From CAZVGZ01 sp964627605 (GTDB lineage Bacteria; Latescibacterota; MWCZ01; CAZVGZ01): DNA of 64,000 nt. Positions 55,046 to 63,272 of this stretch are shown here, in pieces (positions within the stretch are counted from its first letter, which is position 1; each line of letters begins with the position of its first letter). Below the pieces are notes generated by a model. It did no database searches, was not told the origin of the DNA, and was given only the letters and a program-made list of their open reading frames with translations. The stretch spans positions 3,344 to 67,343 of the forward strand of contig CAZVGZ010000018.1 of NCBI GenBank assembly GCA_964627605.1, written 5' to 3'. Both the position numbers and the translations under genes were made by a program.

Positions 55046-55239
55046 AACTCTCTCAACGATTCCGGGATCGGTAGGATGGAGAATAGCTCACGTTTGCAGC
55101 CGTAAGTCCTTACGCCCTCTACGTCCAACACCTCCGAGACCAAAGATGCCCACTCTTTTGAGTGGTCGCCGTCCTGAGGCAACTCAGTGGGGCGGTCGAA
55201 ATCTTTGGGCAGTCCCTGATTAAAAATCGAAGTGGCCAT
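54949..55239 (-). CDS. hypothetical protein, 96 residues
   Basis: ATG 55239 with AGGA five bases upstream. Its stop TAA at 54951-54949 falls exactly where the LptE-like signal sequence begins, which suggests a real upstream gene coupled to it. Reads GLPKDFDRPTELPQDGDHSK, EWASLVSEVLDVEGVRTYGC and FWVRCVPNIFTRTITNGLGL. No family recognised. It overlaps the LptE-like frame by 97 bases, so only one of the two frames is coding in that stretch; I favour this one there. Confidence 0.45.
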   Translation of the reverse strand: MATSIFNQGLPKDFDRPTELPQDGDHSKEWASLVSEVLDVEGVRTYGCKRELFSILPIPESLREFWVRCVPNIFTRTITNGLGLGTFLVSTQRRPE

Positions 55240-55395
55240 ATCGTCCTAATTCTGCGCTGATTCAGTGAAGGTTGTTGCGACTCGAGTTGAGAGGTCATTT
55301 GAGGTCGGTTTCAACCAATGGTGGCGTTCTCTGCCAGGCGGAAAGGGCAGTGTGCTACTGAAGAAAACTTACGCGCCCAGGGTAAATTAGTCAAC

Positions 55396-56421
55396 TCACC
55401 CGATGCGGGATGCCCAGTCAGCAAGGTCAGCAACAAAGGGGTGGCGGGCGACGCCGTGTTCCGTGATTATGCCTGAGATCAGGTCGGCTGGTGTGACATC
55501 GAACGCCGGATTTCTCACAGCGACGCCCTCAGGCACCGTTCTGCGACCGAATCCCTCAGACACCTCGTGAGCGTCCCGCTCCTCAATGGGTATCTCGTCG
55601 CCGCTGGAGATAGCCATGTCCACCGTCGACATCGGCGCTGCAACGTACATCGGGATGTTGTGGGCTTTGGTTGCCAGCGCCACACCGTAGGTGCCTATCT
55701 TGTTCGCGGCATCGCCGTTGGACGCGATTCTGTCAGCACCGACGATTACCGCGTCGATGAGCCCTTCGCGCATCAATGAAGGCGCTGCGTTATCGCAGAG
55801 GACCGTCACAGGAATGCCACCAGCTTGCAGCTCCCAAGCGGTCAAGCGAGCGCCTTGAAGCAGCGGGCGGGTCTCATCAGCAAACACGCTGATGGACATC
55901 CCTTGTTCCACCGCAAAGTATATAACCCCTAACGCTGTGCCGTAGTCCGCTGTCGCCAAACCACCGGCGTTGCAATGGGTGAGTACCGTCATCCCGTCAC
56001 TCAGGAGCTCTGCGCCGTTTCGACCTATCGCTCTGCACGTCCGGCGATCCTCGTTATCAATCTCCCTAGCCTCAGCCGTCAGCCGATCAAGAAGGTCTTC
56101 TTTTGACAATACGCTACTGACTACCCCACCCATCCTATCCATCGCCCAAAAAAGGTTAACGGCTGTGGGTCGAGTTGTGCGCAGCCGTGCGATCGCTTCC
56201 TTGGCACCGACAGTTGTGTCAGACCCGTTCATCGCTCCTATCACTACCCCCCACGCCGCCGCGACGCCGATGGCAGGTGCCCCACGGACTCTCAAAACTT
56301 CAATAGCCTCGGCGACGGTCTCCACATCGCTGCATTCTATATACTTGAGTTCAGTCGGAAGAAGCGTCTGATCGATCATTTTCAGAGCCGAACCGGTCCA
56401 CTCCACAGTATTTACTGGCAT
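55396..56421 (-). CDS. mtnA: S-methyl-5-thioribose-1-phosphate isomerase
   Basis: Methionine-salvage enzyme, eIF2B-like fold. Motifs: VLRVRGAPAIGVAAAWGVVI, VLTHCNAGGLATADYGTALG with the catalytic Cys, DETRPLLQGARLTAWEL and GADRIASNGDAANKIGTYG with the catalytic Asp. 341 residues. The ATG overlaps the PfkB kinase stop by one base (TGATG). Confidence 0.94.
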   Translation of the reverse strand: MPVNTVEWTGSALKMIDQTLLPTELKYIECSDVETVAEAIEVLRVRGAPAIGVAAAWGVVIGAMNGSDTTVGAKEAIARLRTTRPTAVNLFWAMDRMGGVVSSVLSKEDLLDRLTAEAREIDNEDRRTCRAIGRNGAELLSDGMTVLTHCNAGGLATADYGTALGVIYFAVEQGMSISVFADETRPLLQGARLTAWELQAGGIPVTVLCDNAAPSLMREGLIDAVIVGADRIASNGDAANKIGTYGVALATKAHNIPMYVAAPMSTVDMAISSGDEIPIEERDAHEVSEGFGRRTVPEGVAVRNPAFDVTPADLISGIITEHGVARHPFVADLADWASRIG

Positions 56422-57344
56422 CAGACCTCTCTCAAGACTGGATCAAAGCTGGTGAGCGCGTGTAGAGCCCGGTAGCGGCTGTTGAACTTGTCTCTGTCAG
56501 CGCGACGCAGCCCTTCGACTGAAAATGCTTCCACTGTGAGCGATGCAGCCGCTGTCCCGTAGACGATGGCTCGTTTGAGCGTGTCGATCGAAGTATCGCC
56601 TGCCTGCGTCAGATATCCCATCATACCTCCAGCAAAGCTGTCACCTGCCCCGGTGGGATCGACCATAGTCTCAAGCGGCAGCGCCGGAACGCTGAACATC
56701 TGTCCATCGGCCCATAGAAACGCACCGTGTTCACCCTTCTTAATGATCACGGCGCTTGGTCCCATGTCCGAAATCGCGCGGGCAGAGGTAAGGATGTTCC
56801 GCGTGCCTGACAGAAGTTCTGCTTCCTCATCGTTCAGTATCACCAGATCGGTTTGAGACAACACGTTTTGAAGCGGCTCACCAGCGGTCTCAATCCACAT
56901 ATTCATGGTGTCAAGCGCGACGAACGGCGTGCCGTCTATCTGCCCTAACACATCCAACTGAAGTGATGGGTCGATATTCGCGAGGAACACCATCTGGTCA
57001 TTTCGGTAGTCGAGCGGCAGTTGGGGGCTAAAGTCAGCGAAGACGTTTAGATCGGTGGACAGAGTCCGGCGGTTGTTGAGGTTGGCCTCATAGGCCCCAG
57101 ACCAGTGAAACGTTTTTCCTGACGCCACTGTCACACCACTAAGATCCACTCGCCTCGATTCGAGGAAGGACAATTCCTCAATCGCCAAATCTTCGCCAAT
57201 CACGCTTACAAGGTGGACTGAACAAAAAATCCCCGCAGTTGCGGATGCGTAGAGGGCCGAACCACCCAACGCGCGGTCTGCCCAGCCTGTGGGAGTTTCT
57301 ATAGTGTCAAAGGCCAGTGAGCCTACAATGAGGAGCGAAGACAT
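56421..57344 (-). CDS. PfkB-family (ribokinase-like) carbohydrate or nucleoside kinase
   Basis: 307 residues. The second PfkB signature DPTGAGDSFAGGMMGYL holds the catalytic Asp; the N-terminal part shows GGSALYASATAG and VSVIGEDLA-type strands. Substrate unknown; adenosine- or ribose-type sugars are usual. Coupled to mtnA by a one-base overlap, which suggests a role in a sugar or methylthioribose route; this is inference from position. Confidence 0.9.
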   Translation of the reverse strand: MSSLLIVGSLAFDTIETPTGWADRALGGSALYASATAGIFCSVHLVSVIGEDLAIEELSFLESRRVDLSGVTVASGKTFHWSGAYEANLNNRRTLSTDLNVFADFSPQLPLDYRNDQMVFLANIDPSLQLDVLGQIDGTPFVALDTMNMWIETAGEPLQNVLSQTDLVILNDEEAELLSGTRNILTSARAISDMGPSAVIIKKGEHGAFLWADGQMFSVPALPLETMVDPTGAGDSFAGGMMGYLTQAGDTSIDTLKRAIVYGTAAASLTVEAFSVEGLRRADRDKFNSRYRALHALTSFDPVLREV

Positions 57345-57408
57345 AGGTCAGTTCGCTGCAACAGCAGCGTCAGGCCGAATCAGCCTGTAGGGAGAAGTGG
57401 TTATCAAA

Positions 57409-58653
57409 CTATGACGCCGGATTGTTTGCCGGTCCGCTTTCGGGCTCGACATTGTCGCTGTTGCTCACAGGCGAGGGTGTCGCAGCGGGGCTCTGGGGTG
57501 GCGCCTCCTGCCGAGGTCGAGGGGAAACTGGCGCTGCAGGCATGACCGACGAGTTGAAGAGGCTGAGATCACTTAGATCACCCAAGTCCAAGTTCTCCAT
57601 CGGTCTGGCAACTTTCGTACCGAGCGCCGGGCCTTCCTCTTTCGCCTGCGAGACCACGTTCTTGAGACGGTTTGGATAGGGCAAACCGCTCAGCATTGTA
57701 TAGAGACGCGGGGTCGCTGTCTCGTCCGAGGTCGCAAAAAGACCTGTATAGATACCCACAGTCGAGGTCAAGCTGCGCACCTGTTTTATCACGTTTTCAA
57801 ATATGTCCGTCGGGGCCTGCGCCAGAAGCGACTCTGGCGCCACAAGTACGATCCCAGCCATGGTCGCGTCCTGATAGTCAAAACCAGCAGCCAGCAGTCC
57901 AGCGTTGTCCCATATCGTCTGTAACCCGTTTGCAAGCTGGTCTTCGACTGTCAGATCTTCGCGTTTGAGGTCCGCCTGACCATAGATAAGAGTACCGCGT
58001 GCTGTGAATACCCGTCGAAAATCTTCACCGTCAAACCCTCTAACGGGTGTCAGGCCTGTGTCGTGGGCCAGAGAGTTCATCTCATGGAGCGTGTTAACCA
58101 CCGAGCTGTTGGCGTTGTGATAGAACGTGGTTAGGCTGTTGCTGCCAAACTGAAGCAGGATTTTTTCGTTGTCCACCAATACCACACTAGTGACGTCGGT
58201 ATCATTGAACTGGCTCACCGCCTGGACCGCATTTACTTTCGCGATCGACCCTTCCTGGTTTTTCGGAAGCGTCGCGAAGACTGAGATCGGCCTGCCCAGC
58301 TTGGATATCAGGTTCGCAAGCGTAATGACATTGCTTCCAGTGCCGCCACCCAAACCTGCGGTCAGCAGAATGTGGTCACACCCGTCGGCGATGGACTGAA
58401 CCCTGTCAAGTATCTCCTCAGCGTTGGCATCCAAATACTGCCCACCCAACAAGACGTCCTGACCTGCACCATCTCGGCCGTTCGTCCCTACGTATAGTTT
58501 CTCAGTGAGAGGCAGACCCCGCAGGTCGGTATAAGAGGTGTTGAGCGCCACCGCAGCATAGCCAAGTCTGTCGAACTCCACAGCCAAATTACAGCCGCAC
58601 TCGCCCAACCCGACAACGCCTATCTCAACGCTTCTTTCACTGAAGGTTGCCAT
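57409..58653 (-). CDS. divergent FtsZ/tubulin-superfamily GTPase
   Basis: 414 residues. The nucleotide-binding loop is GLGGGTGSN at residues 100-108; an N-terminal glycine motif GVVGLGECGCN (12-22) fits the T1 loop. A T7-like loop FDGEDFRRV (207-215) keeps two Asp/Glu positions, so polymer-dependent GTP hydrolysis is possible. The C-terminal tail is Pro/Ser-rich and lacks the usual FtsZ terminal peptide. It is not standard FtsZ (mraZ-ftsZ cluster absent). Lies between rsfS and the PfkB kinase in a co-directional run. Confidence 0.82.
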   Translation of the reverse strand: MATFSERSVEIGVVGLGECGCNLAVEFDRLGYAAVALNTSYTDLRGLPLTEKLYVGTNGRDGAGQDVLLGGQYLDANAEEILDRVQSIADGCDHILLTAGLGGGTGSNVITLANLISKLGRPISVFATLPKNQEGSIAKVNAVQAVSQFNDTDVTSVVLVDNEKILLQFGSNSLTTFYHNANSSVVNTLHEMNSLAHDTGLTPVRGFDGEDFRRVFTARGTLIYGQADLKREDLTVEDQLANGLQTIWDNAGLLAAGFDYQDATMAGIVLVAPESLLAQAPTDIFENVIKQVRSLTSTVGIYTGLFATSDETATPRLYTMLSGLPYPNRLKNVVSQAKEEGPALGTKVARPMENLDLGDLSDLSLFNSSVMPAAPVSPRPRQEAPPQSPAATPSPVSNSDNVEPESGPANNPAS

Positions 58654-58698
58654 CTGTCATTCCCCTTGTCCCGCCTTTTTGCGGCCGGTGTCATTATC

Positions 58699-59091
58699 TC
58701 AAGTAGCGGGTAGCGCCGTCTCCAAACGCGGCGCGTCGGCCCACAGCGATTCCAAAGCGTAAAATGCTCGTGCAGTCGGGCTGAAAATATGTATCACAAC
58801 GTCTACGCCATCGACAAGAACCCACGAATCACTCCACAGTCCGTCGATGTGCCACGGCTTGCGTCCTGTGGCACTCAACCCTTCAACGACCGCATCGCCA
58901 ATGGCCTTGGTCTGCGGCGAGGACGACGAAGTGCATATCACCAGAGCGTCGGCGATGTCGCAGATGCCCTGCACATCCAACACCACAACTTCAATGGCAT
59001 GTTTGTCCAGCGCCGAGAGAGAGACCTGCATGGCGCAGCTCATCGAGTCCGTACCCTGAATTTCAATTGATTCTGTTGCTGGTTGGCTCAC
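58699..59091 (-). CDS. rsfS: ribosomal silencing factor RsfS
   Basis: 130 residues. RsfS signature: LDKHAIEVVVLDVQGICDIA, DALVICTSSSSPQTKAIGDA, GRKPWHIDGLWSDSWVLVDG and DVVIHIFSPTARAFYALESL. Binds L14 and blocks subunit joining. An ATG at 59043 would also start the domain. Its start overlaps the LytR_C gene stop by four bases; the LytR_C-rsfS order is common. Confidence 0.95.
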   Translation of the reverse strand: MSQPATESIEIQGTDSMSCAMQVSLSALDKHAIEVVVLDVQGICDIADALVICTSSSSPQTKAIGDAVVEGLSATGRKPWHIDGLWSDSWVLVDGVDVVIHIFSPTARAFYALESLWADAPRLETALPAT

Positions 59092-59522
59092 TTCGCCCCT
59101 TGAATCTCATCCGCTCTGAAATCTCCGCCGACAATTACGTTCAAGTCAGCAAATCTGTCTCTACTGGCTGAACGCTGCAAAATCCAGCTCACGCCTAAAT
59201 GCTCGGCCAACGCTTTGGCGTCGTCAGGTCGCCCTTCCAGATCAACGACGATAGTTTTTGGAAACTCGAACGCTTCGGCGTTCTCGCCATTGCCGTTGCC
59301 CACATCAAAACCGGCTCTGCGCAGCCTCTGCGCAATCTGCCTCGCCGCGCCAACCTCGCCGGACCCGTTAAAGACCGCCACAACCGCCGCAGTCGCCTTT
59401 TTTTCCGTCTTGACCGGCTCTGTATTGACTTTGCGCTCACAACCGCAAAAATTCCCAGCCACAAGGAGAGCCCCGCAGATGGCCAGCAAACAGACAACTC
59501 CGCTCCGACTATGGACCTTCAA
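59088..59522 (-). CDS. LytR C-terminal domain lipoprotein
   Basis: From TTG 59522 (preceded by a G6 run) the protein is about 144 residues: signal sequence VVCLLAICGALLVAGNFCGC with Cys-rich lipobox, a short Lys/Glu linker, then a LytR_C domain (VFNGSGEVGAARQIAQRLRR, AGFDVGN, LAEHLGVSWILQRSASRDRF). Such domains bind cell-wall-related partners, role unknown. A longer frame to 59669 lies inside the upstream gene. Overlaps both neighbours by 4 and 14 bases. Confidence 0.78.
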   Translation of the reverse strand: MKVHSRSGVVCLLAICGALLVAGNFCGCERKVNTEPVKTEKKATAAVVAVFNGSGEVGAARQIAQRLRRAGFDVGNGNGENAEAFEFPKTIVVDLEGRPDDAKALAEHLGVSWILQRSASRDRFADLNVIVGGDFRADEIQGAK

Positions 59523-60018
59523 ACCCCCCAAAGCCAGATGACCACAGTCCCATAGGCGTTCCACCGTTTGACCACCCGCGCTGGTATCTAAACGATACTG
59601 TGAGGTTAGGCGACGGCCTGTAGAGGAGTTGGACATCAGGTAGAACAGCTCCACCGCTCGATCCGCCAACTAGCGCCAACGGGTCGTGAAGTACACCGAG
59701 ACCCAAGCGAACAGTCCACGGTGTTGAGAGTTGGTATTCCAAATTATGAGTAAATAAGCCAGCGCTCGTAAGATGACCGCCGCCAGACTGCATACTCATC
59801 GAGTAGCTGCTGGAGGTCGTTAAGCGCGAAGCGTCCAGCCAATTGCCCGCCCCAAAAACTGACGGCGCAAGCCCAGGCAACCAACCCCCGCCACCTGCGT
59901 TGTTCGCCGAACGGCCCGAAAATGGGGCTTCTGCCCCCAATCCAGGGATTTCAGCCGCCCCACTGATACCGACTACACCCGAAATCAACAGTGCGCAGAC
60001 ATGCGCTTGAAGCGTCAT
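59509..60018 (-). CDS. exported protein of unknown function
   Basis: 169 residues from ATG 60018. A signal peptide (LQAHVCALLISGVVGISGAA) precedes a Gly/Ser-rich region (SANNAGGGGWLPGLAPSVFG) and beta-strand-like repeats (LEYQLSTPWTVRLGLGVLHD, LYRPSPNLTVSFRYQRGW) that could form part of an outer-membrane structure. No family recognised. Its stop lies inside the start of the LytR_C gene. Confidence 0.65.
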   Translation of the reverse strand: MTLQAHVCALLISGVVGISGAAEIPGLGAEAPFSGRSANNAGGGGWLPGLAPSVFGAGNWLDASRLTTSSSYSMSMQSGGGHLTSAGLFTHNLEYQLSTPWTVRLGLGVLHDPLALVGGSSGGAVLPDVQLLYRPSPNLTVSFRYQRGWSNGGTPMGLWSSGFGGFEGP

Positions 60019-60103
60019 AGCCGTCTCCAAACTCGAATATCATTCACCGTGTGAGATAACGGTACTCTCCGTGCGCTCCATGTCAAGCCGTATGTAGCCT
60101 GTA

Positions 60104-60505
60104 CTACTGGGTTTCGTGAGGCGCATCTATTCCCCAAATCGACTTTGCGGAGAGCGATCTGGACGTTTCTTGAACGACGTTATCACTACCAAGTTTCACA
60201 GTGACAGGAGCGATCTGCAAAGCTTCATCGTCCGAAACAGTGCAGTAGGCGATTACGTGAACGGTGTCGCCTACCGCCGTAAGTCTCGCCGCAGGTCCAT
60301 TTAGGCATACCTCGCCCTGCCTGCCTGGGATCACATAGGTCTCCAGCCGGTTGCCGTTGGTGACGTTGACCACCTGGACCCTCTCATTGGGCAGAATTCC
60401 AGAAGCTGCCAGCAGCGCCACGTCCAGCGTAATACTTCCCTCGTAATGAAGATTGGTCTCGGTGACAGTGGCACCATGAAGTTTGCTGCACCAGATTGTC
60501 CGCAT
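60104..60505 (-). CDS. panD: aspartate 1-decarboxylase
   Basis: Makes beta-alanine for pantothenate and CoA. The self-cleavage site Gly-Ser is at residues 23-24 within HYEGSITLD, leaving a pyruvoyl group. Other marks: SKLHGATVTETNLHYEG and NGRNLETYVIPG-like NGNRLETYVIPGRQG. 133 residues from ATG 60505. Sits downstream of the folate/kinase genes on the same strand. Confidence 0.92.
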   Translation of the reverse strand: MRTIWCSKLHGATVTETNLHYEGSITLDVALLAASGILPNERVQVVNVTNGNRLETYVIPGRQGEVCLNGPAARLTAVGDTVHVIAYCTVSDDEALQIAPVTVKLGSDNVVQETSRSLSAKSIWGIDAPHETQ

Positions 60506-60563
60506 ATTGCCGTGTCTGTCCAATCAGATGGTCAGATGAAATCCGTCCAACCCTCCCTGGCGA

Positions 60564-61229
60564 TTACTCGTCAGACGAGGTGGAGACGTAGTATCGGGTG
60601 CCGTTGCCGGTCCTGGCGATCTGCTCGATTAGTGATGTGAGGTCTTCGTGACTGTTTACGAAATCGATCTCGTTGGTGTTGACCACCAGTAGCGCAGCGT
60701 CGTGATCGTGGAAAAAATAGTTGTTATAGCCGTCGATGACGCGGCTCAGATAGTCCTGATCCATGTCATCTTCGTACTGTGCACCGCGTTGGCGCACTCT
60801 ATCTACCAACGTCTCGACACTGGCCTGCAAATATACGACCATGTCTGGTTCAGGAGCGACTGGACCCAGTTGACGCACCAATTCGGTATATAGGGCCATC
60901 TCAGGCGGTGATAACACCAGTTTGGCGTAGAGGTCGTCCTTAGCAAAAATGTAGTCGCTAATCACCTGCCGCGCACGGCTTTTCAGCTCGGTAATCTGGT
61001 CCTGTTGACGGATTCTCGCAAGCAGGAAAGATAGTTGTGTAGCAAGCGCGTATCGGTCGGTGTCCTGATAGAATTCGCCCAAAAATGGCACATCGTCGAT
61101 GGGTTCCATCACCGACTCGGCGCCGAGATGGTCGGCCAGCGCTCTGGCCAACGTCGTCGATCCGACACCTATCGGGCCTTCCACGGCGATGTACTGAAGA
61201 TGCGACAGCGTCACAGTCTCATCGATCAC
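60564..61229 (-). CDS. deoxynucleoside kinase-like protein with altered Walker A
   Basis: 221 residues from GTG 61229, which overlaps the folK stop (GTGA). The dNK fold is clear: IAVEGPIGVGSTTLARAL, LSFLLARIRQQDQI, QASVETLVDRVRQRGAQYED and YNNYFFHDHDAAL. The P-loop normally reads GxxGxGK[ST]; here Lys is Ser24. The Arg-rich lid (RVRQRGA) and DRS-like ISDYIFAKDD are kept. So ATP binding may be altered. Next to folK and panD. Confidence 0.85.
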   Translation of the reverse strand: MIDETVTLSHLQYIAVEGPIGVGSTTLARALADHLGAESVMEPIDDVPFLGEFYQDTDRYALATQLSFLLARIRQQDQITELKSRARQVISDYIFAKDDLYAKLVLSPPEMALYTELVRQLGPVAPEPDMVVYLQASVETLVDRVRQRGAQYEDDMDQDYLSRVIDGYNNYFFHDHDAALLVVNTNEIDFVNSHEDLTSLIEQIARTGNGTRYYVSTSSDE

Positions 61230-61717
61230 GACCACTCCTTAGCACCGGCCACTACTTCTGCCTCAGGCTTACCTCCGGTGATCTGTCCCGCCGTCGGATG
61301 AACCCATTCAGGGCATATTTCGAGCAGCGGCTCCATGACGAAGGATCGTTCCAGCATTCTAGGGTGGGGTACCTGAAGCATCGGTCCTGCAATAACCCAC
61401 TGTCCGTACGCCAAAAGGTCAACGTCTATGGTCCGCGGCCCCCATCTCACCGTCCGGTGGCGGCCACCTTCGCCCTCAATACGGCGGATAGTGTGCAGAA
61501 GCCCCATGGGAAGACAGTCAACTCGCGCGGACACAACAGCGTTAAAAAAAACCCTCTGCACCGGATCGCCCATCGCCGGTGTCTCCACAACAGACGAAGG
61601 CTCTAGTACTGTGACATAGGGGGCCGACGTAAGCCTGTGGAGCGCCTTTTGCAGATGATCCATCCGATCGCCAACGTTGGACCCCAGACCAAAAAAAACC
61701 TCTATTCCTCTAGCCAC
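61226..61717 (-). CDS. folK: 6-hydroxymethyl-7,8-dihydropterin pyrophosphokinase
   Basis: HPPK of folate synthesis, 163 residues. Marks: FFGLGSNVGDRMDHLQKALH, SSVVETPAMGDPVQ, FFNAVVSARVD and RWGPRTIDVDLLAYG with the Mg-binding Asp pair, and VPHPRMLERSFVMEPLLEI. The start overlaps folB by 16 bases; the stop overlaps the kinase start by four. Confidence 0.95.
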   Translation of the reverse strand: MARGIEVFFGLGSNVGDRMDHLQKALHRLTSAPYVTVLEPSSVVETPAMGDPVQRVFFNAVVSARVDCLPMGLLHTIRRIEGEGGRHRTVRWGPRTIDVDLLAYGQWVIAGPMLQVPHPRMLERSFVMEPLLEICPEWVHPTAGQITGGKPEAEVVAGAKEWS

Positions 61718-62070
61718 GATGTCTCCGCCTCGCTGCCGCCACAGATGATTCCACTCAACGGCACCGACGATTTGCGGACCCTTACACGTCCTCCAGCCAA
61801 CATCGCATGACGCTGTCTGATGGTTTGGGCAATGTCGCGAACCAGCGTCTCCAAAAACTCATACGGCTCGCCTGCGATGATCTCACGGACAGTATCATAG
61901 ACCGATACATAGTCCACGATGGTGGACATATCACCGTCCACTACCTCGCTAAAATCGACCCGCAGCTCTACATCTATCTCAAAACGCTGCCCATTTTCCC
62001 GCTCGCCATCAGTGGCACCGTGGTAGGCGTAGAACTGAAGGCCTGTCAAGCGGATGATGTCTGTGGACAA
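61702..62070 (-). CDS. folB: dihydroneopterin aldolase
   Basis: 122 residues, usual size. Marks: DIIRLTGLQFYAYHGATDGE with the His-Gly motif, RFEIDVELRVDFSEVVDGD, TVDYVSVYDTV-like IVDYVSVYDTVREII and FLETLVRDIAQTI. Precedes folK with a 16-base overlap. The upstream 353 bases (62071-62423) carry no gene and may hold the promoter. Confidence 0.93.
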   Translation of the reverse strand: MSTDIIRLTGLQFYAYHGATDGERENGQRFEIDVELRVDFSEVVDGDMSTIVDYVSVYDTVREIIAGEPYEFLETLVRDIAQTIRQRHAMLAGGRVRVRKSSVPLSGIICGGSEAETSWLEE

Positions 62071-62291
62071 GGTATCTCCAACGCAGAATCGTCTAGATGG
62101 CAGCGAGAGCGCATTTTACAATAAATTACCCGCAACCTTAGGTCAACCCACACACACTTCGTGTGGTTTTCTGGTTCGTGCTGTTCGCCTGTCAGTCCGA
62201 CTGCTGCACACCAAAGGGGCGGCGAGGGGACTTCGACATACAGCACACTCTATTTTGGTTTTCCAAACCGCACCGCTCATCTGCCAGCCCA

Positions 62292-62371
62292 ACTATCCCG
62301 CAATGGGCGTATCAAGCAGGTCGAATCCCGACAGACTCCTCACTCGGGTGTGCGAGGTACGCCGGGATAGT
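62292..62371. other. candidate structured element in the folB upstream gap
   Basis: ACTATCCCG (62292-62300) pairs with CGGGATAGT (62363-62371), a nine-bp closing stem around smaller hairpins (near 62319-62334 and 62338-62357). The remainder of the 62071-62423 gap shows nothing I can assign. No known riboswitch recognised. Confidence 0.25.
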
Positions 62372-62423
62372 CGTCGCCAGAGTCGCTCAAGCCGCATGAC
62401 CTCGGCCTTGTTGAGCTACTGCG

Positions 62424-63272
62424 CTACTCCATCTCATCCGAGAACGAAGAGAGCATCAGCATCGCCCCTATCACAGACAGGTTGACAAAAAGCAGTGGCG
62501 CGAAAACCGGCGGGCCGTAGATCAGTTTGTCTAGCAGATCACCTTCGATCTGAGACAGGCTGCCTGACACATGAAACACCCAACCGGCGACTCCAACTAG
62601 CGCCTGCACGCCTATCCCAACCCACATCACCACCCGTTCGCTGCTGGACATCCCCCGGTGTAAGGCAGCATGGGCAAACAGACCAGCGATAAACAGCGAC
62701 ACGAATATCGACAACCACTCCGCCGGATGAAAGAACGCGTTGCGAGCATGATCCAACACGCAGAGTGAACCGTTGGCCAACGCTCCCAACGCGATCAGAC
62801 AGTATATCCACTGTCGGCGAGACCACCCCCAAAGCATACTCTTCGACCGGACGGCGATCAGTCCAGCAAACGCAACCCCAGAATAGGCAAGCGGCGCTGT
62901 CAGCGGAGCGCTGTAGACCAGGTCTTTGAGCGAGATTCCCTGACACTCCTCGCAGCGGACATGGAAGAACGTCCCGACAATGCCCAACGCCACACTAGCC
63001 CACATCGCCACGGCAAATGCTGTTCGTTGCCCTCGCTGCTCCATTCCGTTTATCGCCCCGACGCAAGCTATCGCCGCAACGAAAAACCCTACCAAAAGCG
63101 GTATCCACTGCGTCCAGACACCAAACTTGTTGTAGGCATGAGCTATGATTACGTCGCCTGTCATGGCGCTCAAAGAGAACGCGACGAAGACGGTCAGCAA
63201 TCTCTCAGTGGGCCACCCCAGAAGGGGTGCTCCCCCCACCCCGATGGCTTTAGGGTCTTGCTGATCGCTCAT
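62424..63272 (-). CDS. multi-pass membrane protein coupled to a multihaem cytochrome
   Basis: 282 residues with about eight hydrophobic segments (for example LTVFVAFSLSAMTGDVIIAH, IPLLVGFFVAAIACVGAING, AVAMWASVALGIVGTFFHV, WLSIFVSLFIAGLFAHAALH). Several His residues lie in helices (IIAHAY, TFFHV, GLFAHAALH, WVFHVSG), as in quinone-linked haem b subunits. No family recognised. Its start overlaps the cytochrome stop by four bases (ATGA), so the pair is one operon; a role passing electrons between the membrane and the cytochrome is inferred. Confidence 0.72.
   Translation of the reverse strand: MSDQQDPKAIGVGGAPLLGWPTERLLTVFVAFSLSAMTGDVIIAHAYNKFGVWTQWIPLLVGFFVAAIACVGAINGMEQRGQRTAFAVAMWASVALGIVGTFFHVRCEECQGISLKDLVYSAPLTAPLAYSGVAFAGLIAVRSKSMLWGWSRRQWIYCLIALGALANGSLCVLDHARNAFFHPAEWLSIFVSLFIAGLFAHAALHRGMSSSERVVMWVGIGVQALVGVAGWVFHVSGSLSQIEGDLLDKLIYGPPVFAPLLFVNLSVIGAMLMLSSFSDEME

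Noticed and set aside
62390..62445. tRNA-like stretch (GTAGCTC-type D-arm on the minus strand)
   Set aside because: No matching acceptor, anticodon or TTCGA arm at the right spacing; it does not form a cloverleaf.
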